Source: Piscicola geometra (lineage: Eukaryota; Annelida; Clitellata; Hirudinida; Piscicolidae). From it: 64,000 bases of DNA. The notes under the pieces were generated by a model. The model ran no database searches and was not told the origin of the DNA. It saw only the letters and a list, made by a program, of their open reading frames with translations. Below, piece after piece: positions 33,331 through 47,200 of this stretch (positions within the stretch are counted from its first letter, which is position 1; every line of letters begins with the position of its first letter). A program made the position numbers and the translations under genes. Where the stretch lies: NCBI GenBank assembly GCA_943735955.1, contig OX030960.1, positions 2,170,402 to 2,234,401 of the forward strand. Direction: 5' to 3'.

Positions 33331-34286
33331 AATTTATTTTCCAAAATGACCCCTTCGAATGTCCGACCGACTGGAAAAGTCTTCTGTTAGCTTTTTTAAA
33401 TCCAGACTGTCAAGTATATCCTGATGTGCATGACAAATGGCCAGTGAATTCGAGCGAGGCTGTGTCATAGGTGCACGCAACCAAGTCTTAAGACGCCGTA
33501 AAGCACTAAAAGATCTTTCTGCAGTGCATTACATTGTTGGACACACAAGCATCAACCTGATCAATCTTTCAACCTAAGGAAACAGATGTCTGACTTCCAG
33601 GATCATAGCTAGCATTATTTTTTGCGCTTTTTTTAAAGTTCATTCTGGTTTTTAAACATAGCTAACTGTGAACAAAGACTACTCACAATACTGCTTGCAA
33701 ATATCATGGTTCACTTCACCAGTTAGCAACATTGTCTCCAGCTGCAAGTATGACCGCCAACCAAGAGAATCTCGATTGAACCTTTCTGTGAGTTGCGGGA
33801 TTGCAATGTCTATGACAGCCTAATATGCTGCTCGATAATGTTCCTCTGGTGTTGTTGCTACATAAGCTGGACCCAGTCCACAATACTTTTGTGGCAGCTC
33901 TCGCACCCGAGGTACAGGTATCGGCTCGAAATCCTATGCCAAAACCATACTGTTTACATTTCTGAAAATGAAGTTAAATTGTTCATCTGATCGTAGGCGA
34001 CGCAGTTCTTGCACAACTGAATCAGTCGCTGCAACCATTCCACTGACCGTGGCACTTGCAGACTGAAAAGACTTGTTTATCTGCTCCAGAAGTGGAAACA
34101 CCAAAACAACTAACTTGAGGGCCAGTGCAGTAGTGCCCTGTTGAAAAAAGGCCTCGAGCCTTTACTATGGGTTTTCTATGGGTAGCATAATTTTGATCAG
34201 AACATATTTTACTACAACGGATAATGTTTTTCCAGTCGTGTCTGATGGGTTGAATAAACCAATAAACTGTTTATTAACATTTAGAG

Positions 34287-36555
34287 CAGGGGTGCACAAC
34301 CTTTTTCAGCCTTAGGGCCAAAATTACTGAGTCCCTGGGCGCCAAGGGCTGCATCAGCGTGCGCATAGATGACAAAATAAAACAACTCAAAGAATGCAAG
34401 TTTTTAATGAATTTCATAAAAAAATAACGTTATTTAAACATGTATGAATAACTAAATTTTAAAAAACTCAAAGAATGCAAGTTTTTAATAAATGTCATTA
34501 AAAAAATAACGTTATTTGAAAATGTATAAATAACTAAATTTTAGTATTTTAATGAGAAGGTTGAGCCTGAATGGTTGCAACAACATTGTCAATATTGGCT
34601 TCGAGTTCTGTTGTTGCAAGCCTCAAAATCGAACAAACATTATCATCAGTCAAAGATGATCTCCGTTTATTTTTATTTGTGTTCATGACTGAAAACGTTT
34701 GTTCACACACGTATGTGCTGCCAAATTCAGACAAGATTCGGCAAGCCAAATCTTTGACCGCTCCATATTTAACTGAACTAAGACTTCCATAAAAAGTAAA
34801 AATGGAGTTATGCTGAAACGCAGACTTTAATTCTGGTGAAAATTGAAGATCAATGACTTCTAACTGACATTGCTCATGTACGGATTCTACAGCACAAGAG
34901 AAAGGGTCACGGATGAAGTTGAATAATTCCTTATGCTCCCTGAATGCATCAAAACGTTCATTAAATTCCTTTAGTAAAGCTTCACAACTATCGTGGTATT
35001 TATTAAAGTCACACTGGTATTCCTTCTGAAAAGCAGAACAAATAGGAAAATGACATAAATTACCAGATTGCAGATTCGAACAAAACAGCCGTAGCTTCAA
35101 CGTGAATAACATCAGCTCTTGGTACATATCAAAGATGTAGTGATCTTTGCCTTGATGACGCAGATTCAATTTATTTAAGTGTTCTGTTATGTCTGTCAAA
35201 AATGCTAAGTCTGCCAACCACTGTTTGTCTGTAAAAACAGCTGTGTCTTTGCCTTTGGTAATAAGGAGTCACAGATTTTTTTTCGTAACACAAAAAACCT
35301 AGTTTGAACTTTTCCTCGACTCAGCCACCTTACACAAGTGTGATATGGTATGTCACGATACTCTGACTCAATGTTTTCAAGAAATGATCTGAATTGTCGA
35401 TGGTTAAGTCTTTTTGCTCGTATGAAGTTCACTAATTTAAAAACAAATTTCATAACATTATCAAAATTAATGACTCGTGTACACAGTGACTCTTGATGTA
35501 TGATGCAGTGGTATGCGTGGATGGTGTCTGTTGGAATTCCTAAGTCTCGCAAATGTGATCGCAGATGAGCAACAAGTCCTAATTCTTAACCAGTCATGGC
35601 GGGTGCACCGTCAGTATTAACCCTACAAAGCTTTAGCCACTGAACTTTAAGGTTTTCAGGAACAGATTTCACTCTTCCAAAAATATCTGCACCAGTTGTA
35701 CGTCCACGTAGAGAGGCCATTCCTGCTAATTCCTGAGTTAATTTACAGTTTTCATCCACCGCTCGAACAAAAACCAAAAGCTGTGCTGTGTCAACGTTCT
35801 CCGTGCTCTCATCTAAGGCAATTGAAAAATACTTGCAAATGGCAGGCTTGTCACGCAACTGTTCACAAACGTCGTTGGGTAAATCAACCACCCGGCGCTG
35901 GATTGTCATCCGTGACAATGGCACTTTGTTGAACAGGTCTGTTTCCTCAGGACAGACTTTTTTGCAAATGGCTTGCATGCATTCTTTGACGAAATCACCA
36001 TCAGTAAATGGTCGAGACAATCGCGCAATAATCTGTGCTACGGCACAACCGGCACGAACAAAAGTCTTATTTTCATTTCTTTTTTTTGTAAACATATTTT
36101 GCTCAGATGACAATCTTTTTACAAGTTGATCAATTTTATTTATTCTAGCTTTGCCTTTCACATCATCAAACGTAGCAGCGTGTTTGGTTTCATAATGTCT
36201 TTTGCAATTTTAGTCCTTCATTACAGTTACGGACTCGCGACAAATTAGGCCCAAAGCTGTTCCGTTGAAATGCTGCATTTGTCCATTCTTCATTAAACTG
36301 ACGATTTTCTGCTTCAATTTTACGCTTTGACATTCTTACTAAATTAAAACAACTCAATTATCGCTCGTTGTTGTTGTTTCAATCATTTTATATTAGGAAT
36401 GTGCAAACAGTACTATTAAAAAGAGATGGGCGGGTGCGTCGATTTAAAATTCTGTTAGGGCCGCAAATAGCCAAAATGAACTAGTTGTCTGGGGGCCGCA
36501 TTAAACAGGCTGAAAGGCCGCATGCGGCCCGCGGGCCGCGGGTTGTGCATCTTTG
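34287..36555 (-). mobile_element. Nested hAT transposon (Charlie/EPM2AIP1-like) with intact target duplication
   Basis: Termini CAGGGGTGCACAACC and (complement of the right end) CAAAGATGCACAACC match at 12 of 15 bases. Subterminal GCGGCCCGCGGGCC-type palindromes are typical of hAT-Charlie. ATTTAGAG is duplicated at 34279-34286 and 36556-36563. The copy at 50530-50560 shows the uninterrupted site. It contains a near-complete transposase gene on the minus strand. Confidence 0.9.
34549..36335 (-). pseudogene. hAT transposase (EPM2AIP1/GTF2IRD2-like), broken
   Basis: The start MSKRKIEAENRQFNEEW near 36335 is followed by a deletion that removes most of the BED/TTF finger and a stop near 36210. 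Then frame 35586-36161 has LSSEQNMFTKKRNENKTFVR, RPFTDGDFVKECM, FSIALDESTENVDTAQLLVF (catalytic Asp) and LCRVNTDGAPAMTG (second Asp) before a stop. Frame 35205-35552 has TIHAYHCIIHQESLCTRVI and the C-terminal frame 34549-35217 ends SEFGSTYVCEQTFSVMN, with NKRRSSLTDDN, the hAT dimerisation region. Three or four lesions; otherwise well preserved. Confidence 0.8.
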
Positions 36556-36870
36556 ATTTAGAGCTTCATCAGCAAAACGAATGCATATCGATTCCTGTTC
36601 ATACCCATTGCAGTCTTGTGTGCCGTCAACCACAACAGTTTGATTCAGCAGTAACCGTGCACACTATGTTTCTAACGATAGAATGAGCTAAAAGCATCAA
36701 CATTTCATTTTTGCAGTCATGTGATTTGAAACTTGTAGTTTGATTTAACAACAACTTTAGTTATTATTCGAATTCTTTTGAAATTCATTAGCTTTGGTTC
36801 ATCTAAAAAATTGAAGGGGTCAATATTAAGTTGGACGTTTTGAAACTTTTTGATTTATATATATATATTT

Positions 36871-38235
36871 TAATCTTTCTTGGTTGATACTTTTTTTCTA
36901 ATTTTTTCTAAACTTCTTCATTTTCAGTGAAAGGATCATTTTTTGATTTCATCAGGCATGAAAGTTTAAGTGTTTTTCGCTTCTTTCTATAAACCAGTTT
37001 TTACATTTTTGCTTTTTTGAAACTTAGTTTCCTTTTCTTTACTCTAGTCCAGTTTTAACTGTTTGTTTGTTTGACCCGTTGCTTTGAAGCCTCCGAAAGA
37101 CGGGATCTGTCCATCTCTCGGCTGCTGGCTTTTTTATAGGATGATGGATCTACTGACTGCATTCAATTTACTAATTTCTATAGTCTATGTGTCACCTTAC
37201 CACACTGCCTCTTCATTCTACGGTTGTGAATGAAAGTGTCATCGATTTCAGAAGCCTGCTCACTGATTGGGTACTCCATAGGTAAGGCCTCTTCATCAAT
37301 GTCTTTGTCTCTTTTTTGCATATCTAAAACCGTATTAAGAAGAGGCTGCATAACAATAATTAACTTATAGACTTACTCCAAATGCTCAAATGCTGGAACT
37401 AATTCAATGAGTTTCTCCGTGAGATCATTAAAGTGGTGAATAAGAATTGTTGTTGTCTTGGAAAAACCCGAATTTGTTGTTTTCGTAAAAAAAAACAGCC
37501 CACTGGATACCATTCTTTGCTCAAGGTAGAGGAGAAACTCATTGAATCGGTTCCAGGGTTTGGCTGAGCTCAGAAGCCACCAGCTGAAGACACATGTCAA
37601 GTGCATGTCCATCTACACTTATATTTATTCTAGAAACGTTTTTTTCCACCATAAAACTTTTCAAAACCTTATATATCCTTATATCCGTTTCAACCAATTG
37701 CAGAACTGTATTCATGCCACTACTGAAGCCCAGTGTAGTGTGGGCGGCACAAATATTTTGTATATTTTTATAATATTATAATATTTTATATATTATATTA
37801 AGTAACTTTATTATCGTAAAATTTGAGTAATTTAATTTATCTAATGATTTCATTTGATTTTGAGCCTAAATCTTCGATTTAGTTTTTTGGGTGTGGGGGA
37901 GGGGGTTTCATCAAAAGTACCAACTTCCAATGTAATATTCATGAAATAACCTAGTGAACCATATTCAAAGTGGAAGTAACAAATTTCCAATTATTCGATT
38001 TTGTGCCTACTTTGCCCTCCCTCCCTAATATATGCATGTATTGAGGATCAAATGAATATAGAGTTTGCATAGTTTATTGTAAATTGGCCAAATATATTAG
38101 TTAAACTAGGTTATAGTTAACGCGAAAAAACTCACAATCCACCTTATAAATTGTAAGATATTCAATAATTTATAATTGTTAAATATAGTTTGAACTATTT
38201 AGAGTCAGTTTTTCTCTATTAGGAAGAAAATTGTA
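36871..38235. other. No gene recognised
   Basis: A/T-rich sequence downstream of the peptidase gene. A G-rich run at about 37893-37907 and a TTGCCAGTTCAACC-poor decayed stretch at 37100-37560 have transposon-like texture, but nothing can be named. Confidence 0.4.
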
Positions 38236-38240
38236 TTTCT

Positions 38241-41200
38241 TTAACTCTTATCCCACATACCCTCCCATCCAATCGGTATGTTATTCTCTTCAAGATGTTC
38301 TATCAGCCAATCATCCAGTAGCTTGAAGTAGTTGACAAAAGGCACTGAGCGAAAGTTATCGTGTCCAGTAAACTTCTCCATGCTTTCTCTCCAAGACTCG
38401 CTTTTTCCTGGACTCAAAAACTCCCTGTCGTTTATTATTGCGATTATTTTCGTTTTAATATAATACATTTTGTTTAATTATCAAAATTTTGAAGATAAAA
38501 TCTTACCTTATAAAACATTGAATGTAAATACCAAAATTTAAAGATACAGTTCTAAAGTCAAGTTTCCATAAGCTTGCCTCAATTTATTGCCAGCCTCCTC
38601 GGATCCGTATATATCACAGTTGTCAAAGTCTGTTGTCTGTCCTGCAGCCTTGCACAGAGCCTCATGGAACTCAAATTGCCCTATGAAACTGTAAAAGTAC
38701 CTGAATGTAAGTTTCATGGTTCTTTAAATCCGGTCTTAAAGTTTTAGAAAAATTTAATTATAAGTAGTCTACTTTGATTAGGATCTTTGGTTAGCGGCTG
38801 TCATTTTGGTAGCCGCTTAAATACATTTGTGGAATAAACGGTTTTGGGTATAGTATTTTGAAATTTTAAAATCTTAAATCTAAATAAGAATGAAATATCA
38901 TTAATTAGAATGTTTTTTGTGTGAATGTCGGTCGTTTTGAGTCTGTCAAGGAATGACCACAGGAAACCAAGAAGGCCGCATCAAACCAAGATGACTGCAG
39001 GGAACCAGGTGAAGTGCGACCAAAGAAAGAAACCTGTCACAACAACAACAGTTACAGTGTTGGCAAGGACTTCTCTTTCACCCCCTGTCGCAGCCTTAAC
39101 ACCAATGGCAAGAAGATTAAGAAAAATGATTATTATGTTTTGTCGTTATGAAGATGATGTGGTGATAATGCTGTTCCAAGGTTGTCATAGCCAAGGGGTG
39201 GCAGTGGGGATAAGCTCCCACTGCCTATAAAGTGCTCCTTTACGGCGTGCGTCTCTGTACCGCCTCTGACAACTAAGTCCAACTCCTGGCCTGCTCGCGG
39301 CGGAACTGCTTCTACTGACAGGAGAAGGGACGAAGGCGGGTCACTGGCGCCTTAAAACTAGTCGCTTCGGGCAGATGGGGCTCGTCAGCCCGGGAACGCA
39401 ACCCATCTAAGAGAAGGAAAACTCTGACTACCAACCTTGCAGGCTATCCATTCATGGAAAAGGCTTTGGGAGTCAAACCCGAGGAAAAATCAAGAGTCGG
39501 AGTCCCTAAGGCGGTGGATCGTCGTCTATGAAGTCCTTCCGGCAACTCCTGCAGCCAAGTCGGCTCTAAGCGTGGTGCTTGCACCCCCTTGGATCTAGTC
39601 GACAAAGCCGAGAGGGGAGTCCTGTTGTTTGAGCAGCACAAGACCTCCACACGCTTTGCCCAGGCTAGCGCCCTGGAGATGTTTACTCCAGTCTCGCTTT
39701 ACAGCGAGAGCACAAACAAGAAGACAGCAGTTTACGGGTTATAAGTCCCTGCTCAATTGGCGTAGAGCTGGACGCCACGGGTTGTCTTCAATGGTGGGAG
39801 GGACTCTCGCTGTCCCATGGTAACTACCGCCCGTCTTAAGGCGGGCAGCCCCCGGTCAATAAGGTGTTACCCGTCACGGCCTGCCTGCTTCAGTGGGTGC
39901 ATGGAGCTTAGAGCACAGCTCAAGAAGCAGGCCGTTATCTTCACGCACCAAACAACTACAAATACAAAAAGATGGAGAGTCCAGTTCTCCGTATCGCAAG
40001 CTGGAACGTACGTACTATGCGCACTGGACTGAGTGATGACCTTCGTGAGATTGAAGACCTTCGCAAGCTGCAGTTATTGATCATGAGCTGCACAGACTAA
40101 ACGTTGATGTTGCAGCCCTACAGGAAACGCGTCTTCCAGAGTCTGGATCCTTGAGGGAGAAACACTACACGTTCTTTTGGCAGGGAAAAGGAGAAGAGGA
40201 GACCAGGGAACACGGAGTCGGCTTCGCCATCAAGAACACCCTGCTTTGTATGTCTGAACCTCCTTCCCGCGGCACAGAGAGAATCCTCACTTTACGCCTT
40301 CTCACAGCATCTGGCTTTGCTAATCTTTTGTGCATCTATGCACCGACAATGCGGCCAGCGCCGAGACTAAAGATCAATTCTACGAACAACTAAGCAGCGT
40401 TGTTGCCACAGTTCCTGCTTCCGAACATCTCTACCTTCTGGGAGATTTTAACGCCCGTGTTGGCTCTGACCACGACTCATAGCCAGATGTGCTGGGTCAC
40501 AATGGCATCGGGAAAATGAACGAAAACGGCCAGAGACTACTCGAATTCTGTTGCAACCACAACCTGTGCGTAACAAACACATACTTACCGAGCAAAACAT
40601 GTCACAAGTGTCTTGGAGACATCCAAGATCAAATCATTGGCATCAACTGGACTTGATCATCACCAGGCACAACTCGTTGAACAACGTCCGCAGCACCAGA
40701 GCTTACCATAGTGCCGATTGCGATACAGACCACTCTCTGATCGCGTCAAAGATAAAGTTGCGCCCCAAGAGGCTCCACCTCTCCAAGAAGAAATGCCAGC
40801 CGAAAATCAACACCTATCAGACCACTCATCAGGCCAAGAACCAAGAGTTGCAACACTGCGACCAAGAGCCTAATGCGGAAGTCAGATGGAACTCGCTCCG
40901 GAATACCATCTTCAGAACTGCTTTACTCACGTATGGCAAAAAGGAACACATTAACACCGATTGGTTCGAAGCAAATGCGGCAGATCTTGAGCCTGTTATG
41001 ACGCCAAGAGAAAGGCATTGATGGATTACAAACGCGACCCGAGTCAGTCCACTTTCGAAGTGTTGAAAGCTGCCCGAAGAAAAGCCCAGCAGACGGCTCG
41101 ACGCTGCGCAAATGAGTATTGGCTTCAACTGGCGAGTAGCATCCAACAAGCGTCAGACGCTGGCAACGTAAGGAGCATGTATGAAGGCATCAAAAAAGCA

Positions 41201-44200
41201 ACAGACAAGTAAGCGAATAAGACTGCACCCTTAAAGTCCAAATCAGGAGAGACCATCACAGACAAAGACAAGCAAATGGCAAGGTAGGTCGAACACTATC
41301 AGAAACTTTATTCTTAAGAAAACTCTGTGACTCAGATAGTTAGTGGACGCTATTGAAGACTTGCCAGTCTTGGAAGAGCTGGATGTCGAGCCGACCATGG
41401 ACGAACTCAGCAAAGCTGTTGATGCCTTAAAGAGTGGAAAAGCACCAGGAGACGATGGCATCCCACCAGAAATAATCAAATGTGGTAAACCGTCTCTACT
41501 AGAACCACTTCACAAGCTCCTTTGCCTATGTTGGAGAGAAGGTAGTGTTCCACAGGACATGCGCAATGCCAAGATTGTCACCCTGTATAAGAACAAGGGC
41601 GACCGCAGCGACTACAACAACTACAGAGGCATCTCACTGCTTAGCGTCGTGGGTAAAGCTTTCGCACGCATTGTCCTCAACCGTCTCCAAGTCCTAGCAA
41701 GTCGTGTGTATCCTGAATCGCAATGCGGCTTCAGATCAGGAAGATCCACAGTCGATATGATCTTCTCCGTGCGTCAGTTCCAGGAAAAGTGCAGAGAGCA
41801 GCGGATGCCGCTGTATATCGCCTTCATCGACCTAACTAAGGCATTCGACCTTGTAAGCAAGAACGGCCTATTTCGGCTACTCAAGAAGATTGGCTGTCCA
41901 TCTCGGCTGCTCAACATTACAACTTCTTATCACGAAAACACGCAAGGTGTGGTCAGCTACGATAGGGAGACCTCAGAATCCTTCATAATCAAGAGTGGGG
42001 TCAAACAGGGTTGTGTGCTAGCGCCTACATTATTCGGTATCTTCTTCTCGATGCTGTTGAACTTTGCATTTAAAGAGTCTGCCGAAGGTGTCCATTTACA
42101 CACCAGAAGTGACGGGAAACTGCTGAACATGGCACGCCTAAGAGCAAAGACGAAAATTCGCACTGTCCTCATCAGAGACATGCTGTTCGCTAATGATGCG
42201 GCCCTGGTGTCACACACGGAGGAACACCTTCAGCAGCTGATGAATCGCTTTGCTCAGGCTTGCAGGGAATTCGGTCTGACCATCAGTATCAAGAAAACCA
42301 ACATCATGGGTCAAGATATTCCTGTTCCACCCTCAATCACAATCGACAATCAGGTGCTGGAGGCCACTGACAAGTTCACATACTTGGGTTCCGTCATCAC
42401 TAGCAGCCTATCCCTCGACATCGAGATTGATAAGAGGCTCGCCAAAGCAGCCAGCGTCATGGCCAGATTGAGCAAACGTGTATGGACCAACAACCAACTG
42501 ACACGAAACACCAAGCTCAAAGTGTACCAGGCATGCGTTCTCAGCACTCTGTTGTATGGCAGCAAAACCTGGACCACCTATGCCAGGCAAGAAGATCGTC
42601 TCGAAAGCTTTCATCTTCGCTGTCTCCGACGCATCCTTGGCATAACATGGCAAGACAAAATCACCCACACAGCCGTACTCAATCAAGCCAACTCACTCAG
42701 CATACACCTCCTTCTATGCCAAAGACGTTTACGCTGGCTGGGTCACGTGCGTAGAATGGAAGAAGGTCGCATACCCAAGGACATCCTCTATGGCGAGCTG
42801 GCTACTGGACAACGTCCAGTTGGTCGCCCGCAACTACGCTTCAAAGACGTCTGCAAATGCGACCTCAAACTTACGGGTATCGACCCTGGCAGATGGGAAG
42901 AGCTAGCCGATGACCGGAGGGGCTGGCGCCAGACTGTCCACAAAGGCATCAAAAAGGCCGAGAAAGAACGCAGGCAACATCTGGAATCCCGAAGGCAAAG
43001 AAGAAAAATGAAGCAGCAGAATCAGGCTCTCGATCCTCCATCCGACTTCACCTGCAGCCGCTGCAGCAGAGACTGTCGATCCTGGATCGGTCTGCTGAGC
43101 CACTCTAGAAGCTGCCATCAAAGAACACATTAGAGCGCTATCATCATCTCACGAGATGGATGAATGCCAAAAAAAAATAAAACCGGTTATATTTAACAAA
43201 TTTATTTGAAAGTGTTTTTGAATTCGACAAAGCGCTATAGAAATATTTGTGATTGATTGATTGATTGATACTTCAAAAGAAAGAAGTTATAACTCATGAA
43301 AAAAGTTATAACTCATGAAAAAAGTTATAACTCATGAAAAAAGTTATAACTCATGAAAAAAGTTATAACTCATGAAAAAAGTTATAACTCATGAAAAAAG
43401 TTATAACTCATGAAAAAAGTTATAACTCATGAAAAAAGTTATAACTCATGAAAAAAGTTATAACTCATGAAAAAAGTTAACTCATGAAAAAAGTTTTTTT
43501 TATTAAAATTGTAAAATATTTTTTAATGTTTTTCGTATAAAAATGGAATTAAATTGAAGAAAATAATTGAAAATTATAGCAAAATTCAAGTTTTTCAAAA
43601 GTTAAAAACATCAGCTAAATTTTTATTCAACAAAATCTAAGTTTTCACTTATCTAATGTTGTTTTTGTTTTAAAGCTGTTTGAATTATGATCTCATTAAT
43701 TTTTATAGCAAACCTGATCATTGGAACTAATGCAGGAATATGAAACTTCGAACCAATATCGAAACCGTTGTCAGGTCTTTCAATTGGTGAAGAAATTCCG
43801 CTGTACTTCAATCTTAATTTTAAAAATATAATATTTTAAACATAGCTTGTCAATAAAAAAATATTAGAAATTTGACCATTATTTTTGGTTAAAAAGATTA
43901 TTGTAAAAACAATATTTAAAATATATTCTTAGAAAAAATTATTTTTACAAAAATATTTTTAGGCTCAAACCTCATTTCCCACCATTTCTTGTTGTATTGG
44001 TCGGCAGTTATATTTTCTCTGAAAACTGCAAACCTCCACTTTTCAACCACGTATGTGAAAGGTAAAAAAGCTACTTGAAATAGAGCCTTTTGCATCAAAT
44101 AATTTATTCTTTGCTCTGAAGAAACATGATCAATTATCAATTTTTAACTTTCTTTTTATAGTTGATATGATATATAAAAAGTTATAAGCAAAAACTTGAC

Positions 44201-47200
44201 AATATCCTAATATTTACTCTTAAACTAAAAATGTAACATAAAAAGTATTTTTTTACTCTAAGAAGTGAAGTTAAATACTTTTAATAATCTCTTCGTCTTC
44301 TTCCGTAGACTTTTCCAAAAATCCAATTGCTTGCAAATGTTTTCTGCTTCGAGCAGATAAAACAATCGTGTCCCCTGAATTTGTGCAGTTCTAGATTATC
44401 AGAAGAAAATCAACAGCTTACAAATATTCAATGTCCGTTACGTTAAGGATTTAAGTTTAAGCCTTGAAAAAATATATAATTTTACGATGAATTATTTGCT
44501 TGAATTAAAAGAAATGATTAAAAAATAGGCTTTTTATGTAATGAGATTTACCAATAGCTTCGCTGAAAGAAGGAGAAGTAACGTCTTTATACATGAAGGG
44601 CTGATCGGAAAACAGCATGAAGTTAACTATGTGACCCATTTCGTGATGTGCAGTGTAAAAATTCAGATCGTTCATTTGGGTACACATCATTATCCTTGGA
44701 AATATAAGTTTATTTTCATAATTTTATTTTCATAATTTTATTTTCATAATTTTATTTTCATAATTTTATTTTCATAAGTTTATTTTCATAAGTTTATTTT
44801 CATAAGTTTATTTTCATAAGTTTATTTTCATAAGTTTATTTTCATAAGTTTATTTTCATAAGTTTATTTTCATAAGTTTATTTTCATAAGTTTATTTTCA
44901 TAAGTTTCTTTTCATAAGTTTCTTTTCATAAGTTTATTTTCATAAGTTTATTTTCATAAGTTTATTTTCATAGGTTTATTTTCATAGGTTTATTTTCATA
45001 AGTTTATTTTCATAAGTTTATTTTCATAAGTTTATTTTCATAAGTTTGTTTTCATAAGTTTATTTTCATAAGTTTATTTTCATAAGTTTATTTTCATAAG
45101 TTTATTTTCATAAGTTTATTTTCATAAGTTTATTTTCATAAGTTTATTTTCATAAGTTTATTTTCATAAGTTTATTTTCATAAGTTTATTTTCATAAGTT
45201 TATTTTCATAAGTTTATTTTCATAAGTTTATTTTCATAAGTTTATTTTCATAAGATTATTTTCATAAGTTTATTTTCATAAGTTTATTTTCATAAGTTTA
45301 TTTTCATAAGTTTATTTTCATAAGTTTATTTTCATAAGTTTATTTTCATAAGTTTATTTTCATAAGTTTATTTTCATAAGTTTATTTTCAAGTGTTAAAT
45401 TATGATTAAAGGCTCACTTATGCTTCTAAAACATACTAAATATAAAACAGCTCTACATTTATCAGCAGCTTTTTCTCTTTTTAAAATATTTTTTTTAAAG
45501 AATTTGTTTAGAATCTGTGCATTGGGATTTTATAAGATCGAAAATATTAGGATGGTGTTGTCAATACTTCATTACGTGATGCTGATTAGAAAAATGAAAT
45601 ATATAGAATAACTAGATGAAAAAATAATATGTCGACTTGCGCAACGCTTTCATAGTTTAAACATTTTGTCGAGCCCTGCGGTCGTGATCGCGAACCTGCG
45701 GAACACGCCAAAAGAAATTGTAAACACTTTTTTATTGTGAACTTTGTTGAGCTTCAAAACCAAAATTAATATTCAATAGCCACAAATGTTCTTTGGACGT
45801 AAGCTGTAACTTGGAGCCACTATACTGTGCATATAGGACAAGATGACGAGCAGGGCAAGAGAGCGAATTTCTTATTTTTCAGTTTTACACTAGTTAAGAG
45901 CATTCAACAAACACGGCTCTCCTTCCTCCCTTTCGTTAAATAATAGTATGCAAACGCTCAAATCCTTATTTTTTTAGTTGTGAAGCTCTGATTGTTATCC
46001 GCGGTCACATTATACCTTTTATGTACGTTTAAATAAGCTCTGCTGCAGAAATAGGTAACATATTTCGTTTGAAAAAAATATTTATAAGTACTTTATTTAT
46101 AATACTATCTATTAACATAAATAGTTGTCAATTAGTTGATTTCATACATGGTAATAAAAACGAAAATTTGTAACTAAGCCGTTCGGGGGAAGATGGCATG
46201 CTTGTCATCTTAACTCGTTTTTCAGAATTTTCAAAAATAAATATGATTGTGATACGGGAGTTTTTGTGCTGGCTTAATTATTAGTTAATTATTATAAATC
46301 AAAAAATTACCGCAAAGAATGTATGCTGTAAATTATAGATAATTACGGGTGTTTAGATTTCATCCTATTTTCATGATCTTACAATTTATTTGATTTTATT
46401 TGATATTTTCAAATTTTAAGAACATTCTTATGATTGGCTTAACTATGCAAAATATTCAAAAAAAGAAATTTTTAGCTTTTTTTCAGAATTATCATCTTGC
46501 CCCGGTACTGGGGCAAGATGAAAATTTAGTAAGGTTGTCGAAAAATAAAATTATTTCTTAATTATATTTATTTTTAAAAATAAATGTTGATATATTTATT
46601 ACAACAAATGAATGTTCTAACAGTTCATGAAATAAAAAAAAATTATCTTTAAAAATAAAATAACAAAACGACATGAATCGTTAACCAGGTCATCCTGCCC
46701 CGGTCTCTCTTATATTTTTTATCAATCAAAAAGCAAGTTTTAAAGAAGTTCAAATAACTTCAAATGACATACACATTAATATTTTTTTCAGATTTCATAC
46801 ATTTTATTTGAAACTATGGCTATAAATTCTCACCTGTAGTCACCTTTCTTCACCAAGTCCCATGCCGAAGCAACACAGTCCATATTTCCTTCTTGATCAA
46901 ACCGGGATTTTTCCCAAAACGTGTCAGTCATTTTCTCCAGACCCATTGAAGTAAAAAATGTTTCCGCTAGTCTCATCAGCTTAGTTGAGTTAAAGTTTTT
47001 CTTTATCAAGATCTCACCAATGTTTATAGATTCAACTTCTGGGAACGGTGTCACAAGATCTTCAACACGAATCCACATCTGTGCCCACATATCCCCTTAG
47101 TTTGAAATGTTTTTAATGTATGTATCAAATCAAACTAATGTTTAATCTTACAAATAAAAATATTCAAATGTTTTTTCTTTGATTTTAGATATTTGAAAAG

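Larger units (their letters stand above)
33340..36870 (-). mobile_element. hAT transposon remnant (DUF4371/ZMYM1-like) hosting a nested hAT
   Basis: Plus-strand 33.9-34.28 kb and 36.56-36.85 kb correspond to 49.8-50.83 kb, where the minus-strand frames read VVVDGTQDCNGLEQESIFIYF and YDGAASMSDRYNGCQAII. These are the hallmarks of the DUF4371 half of ZMYM1-type hAT transposases (the first catalytic Asp lies in VVDGTQD). Here the frames are more degraded. The element is split at 34287-36555 by a second hAT. Confidence 0.6.

Noticed and set aside
34571..36129. Plus-strand frames opposite the nested hAT
   Set aside because: They are shadows of the minus-strand transposase.
44703..45391. CRISPR-like array
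   Set aside because: The 14-bp units are contiguous with no spacers, and the DNA is nuclear animal DNA.
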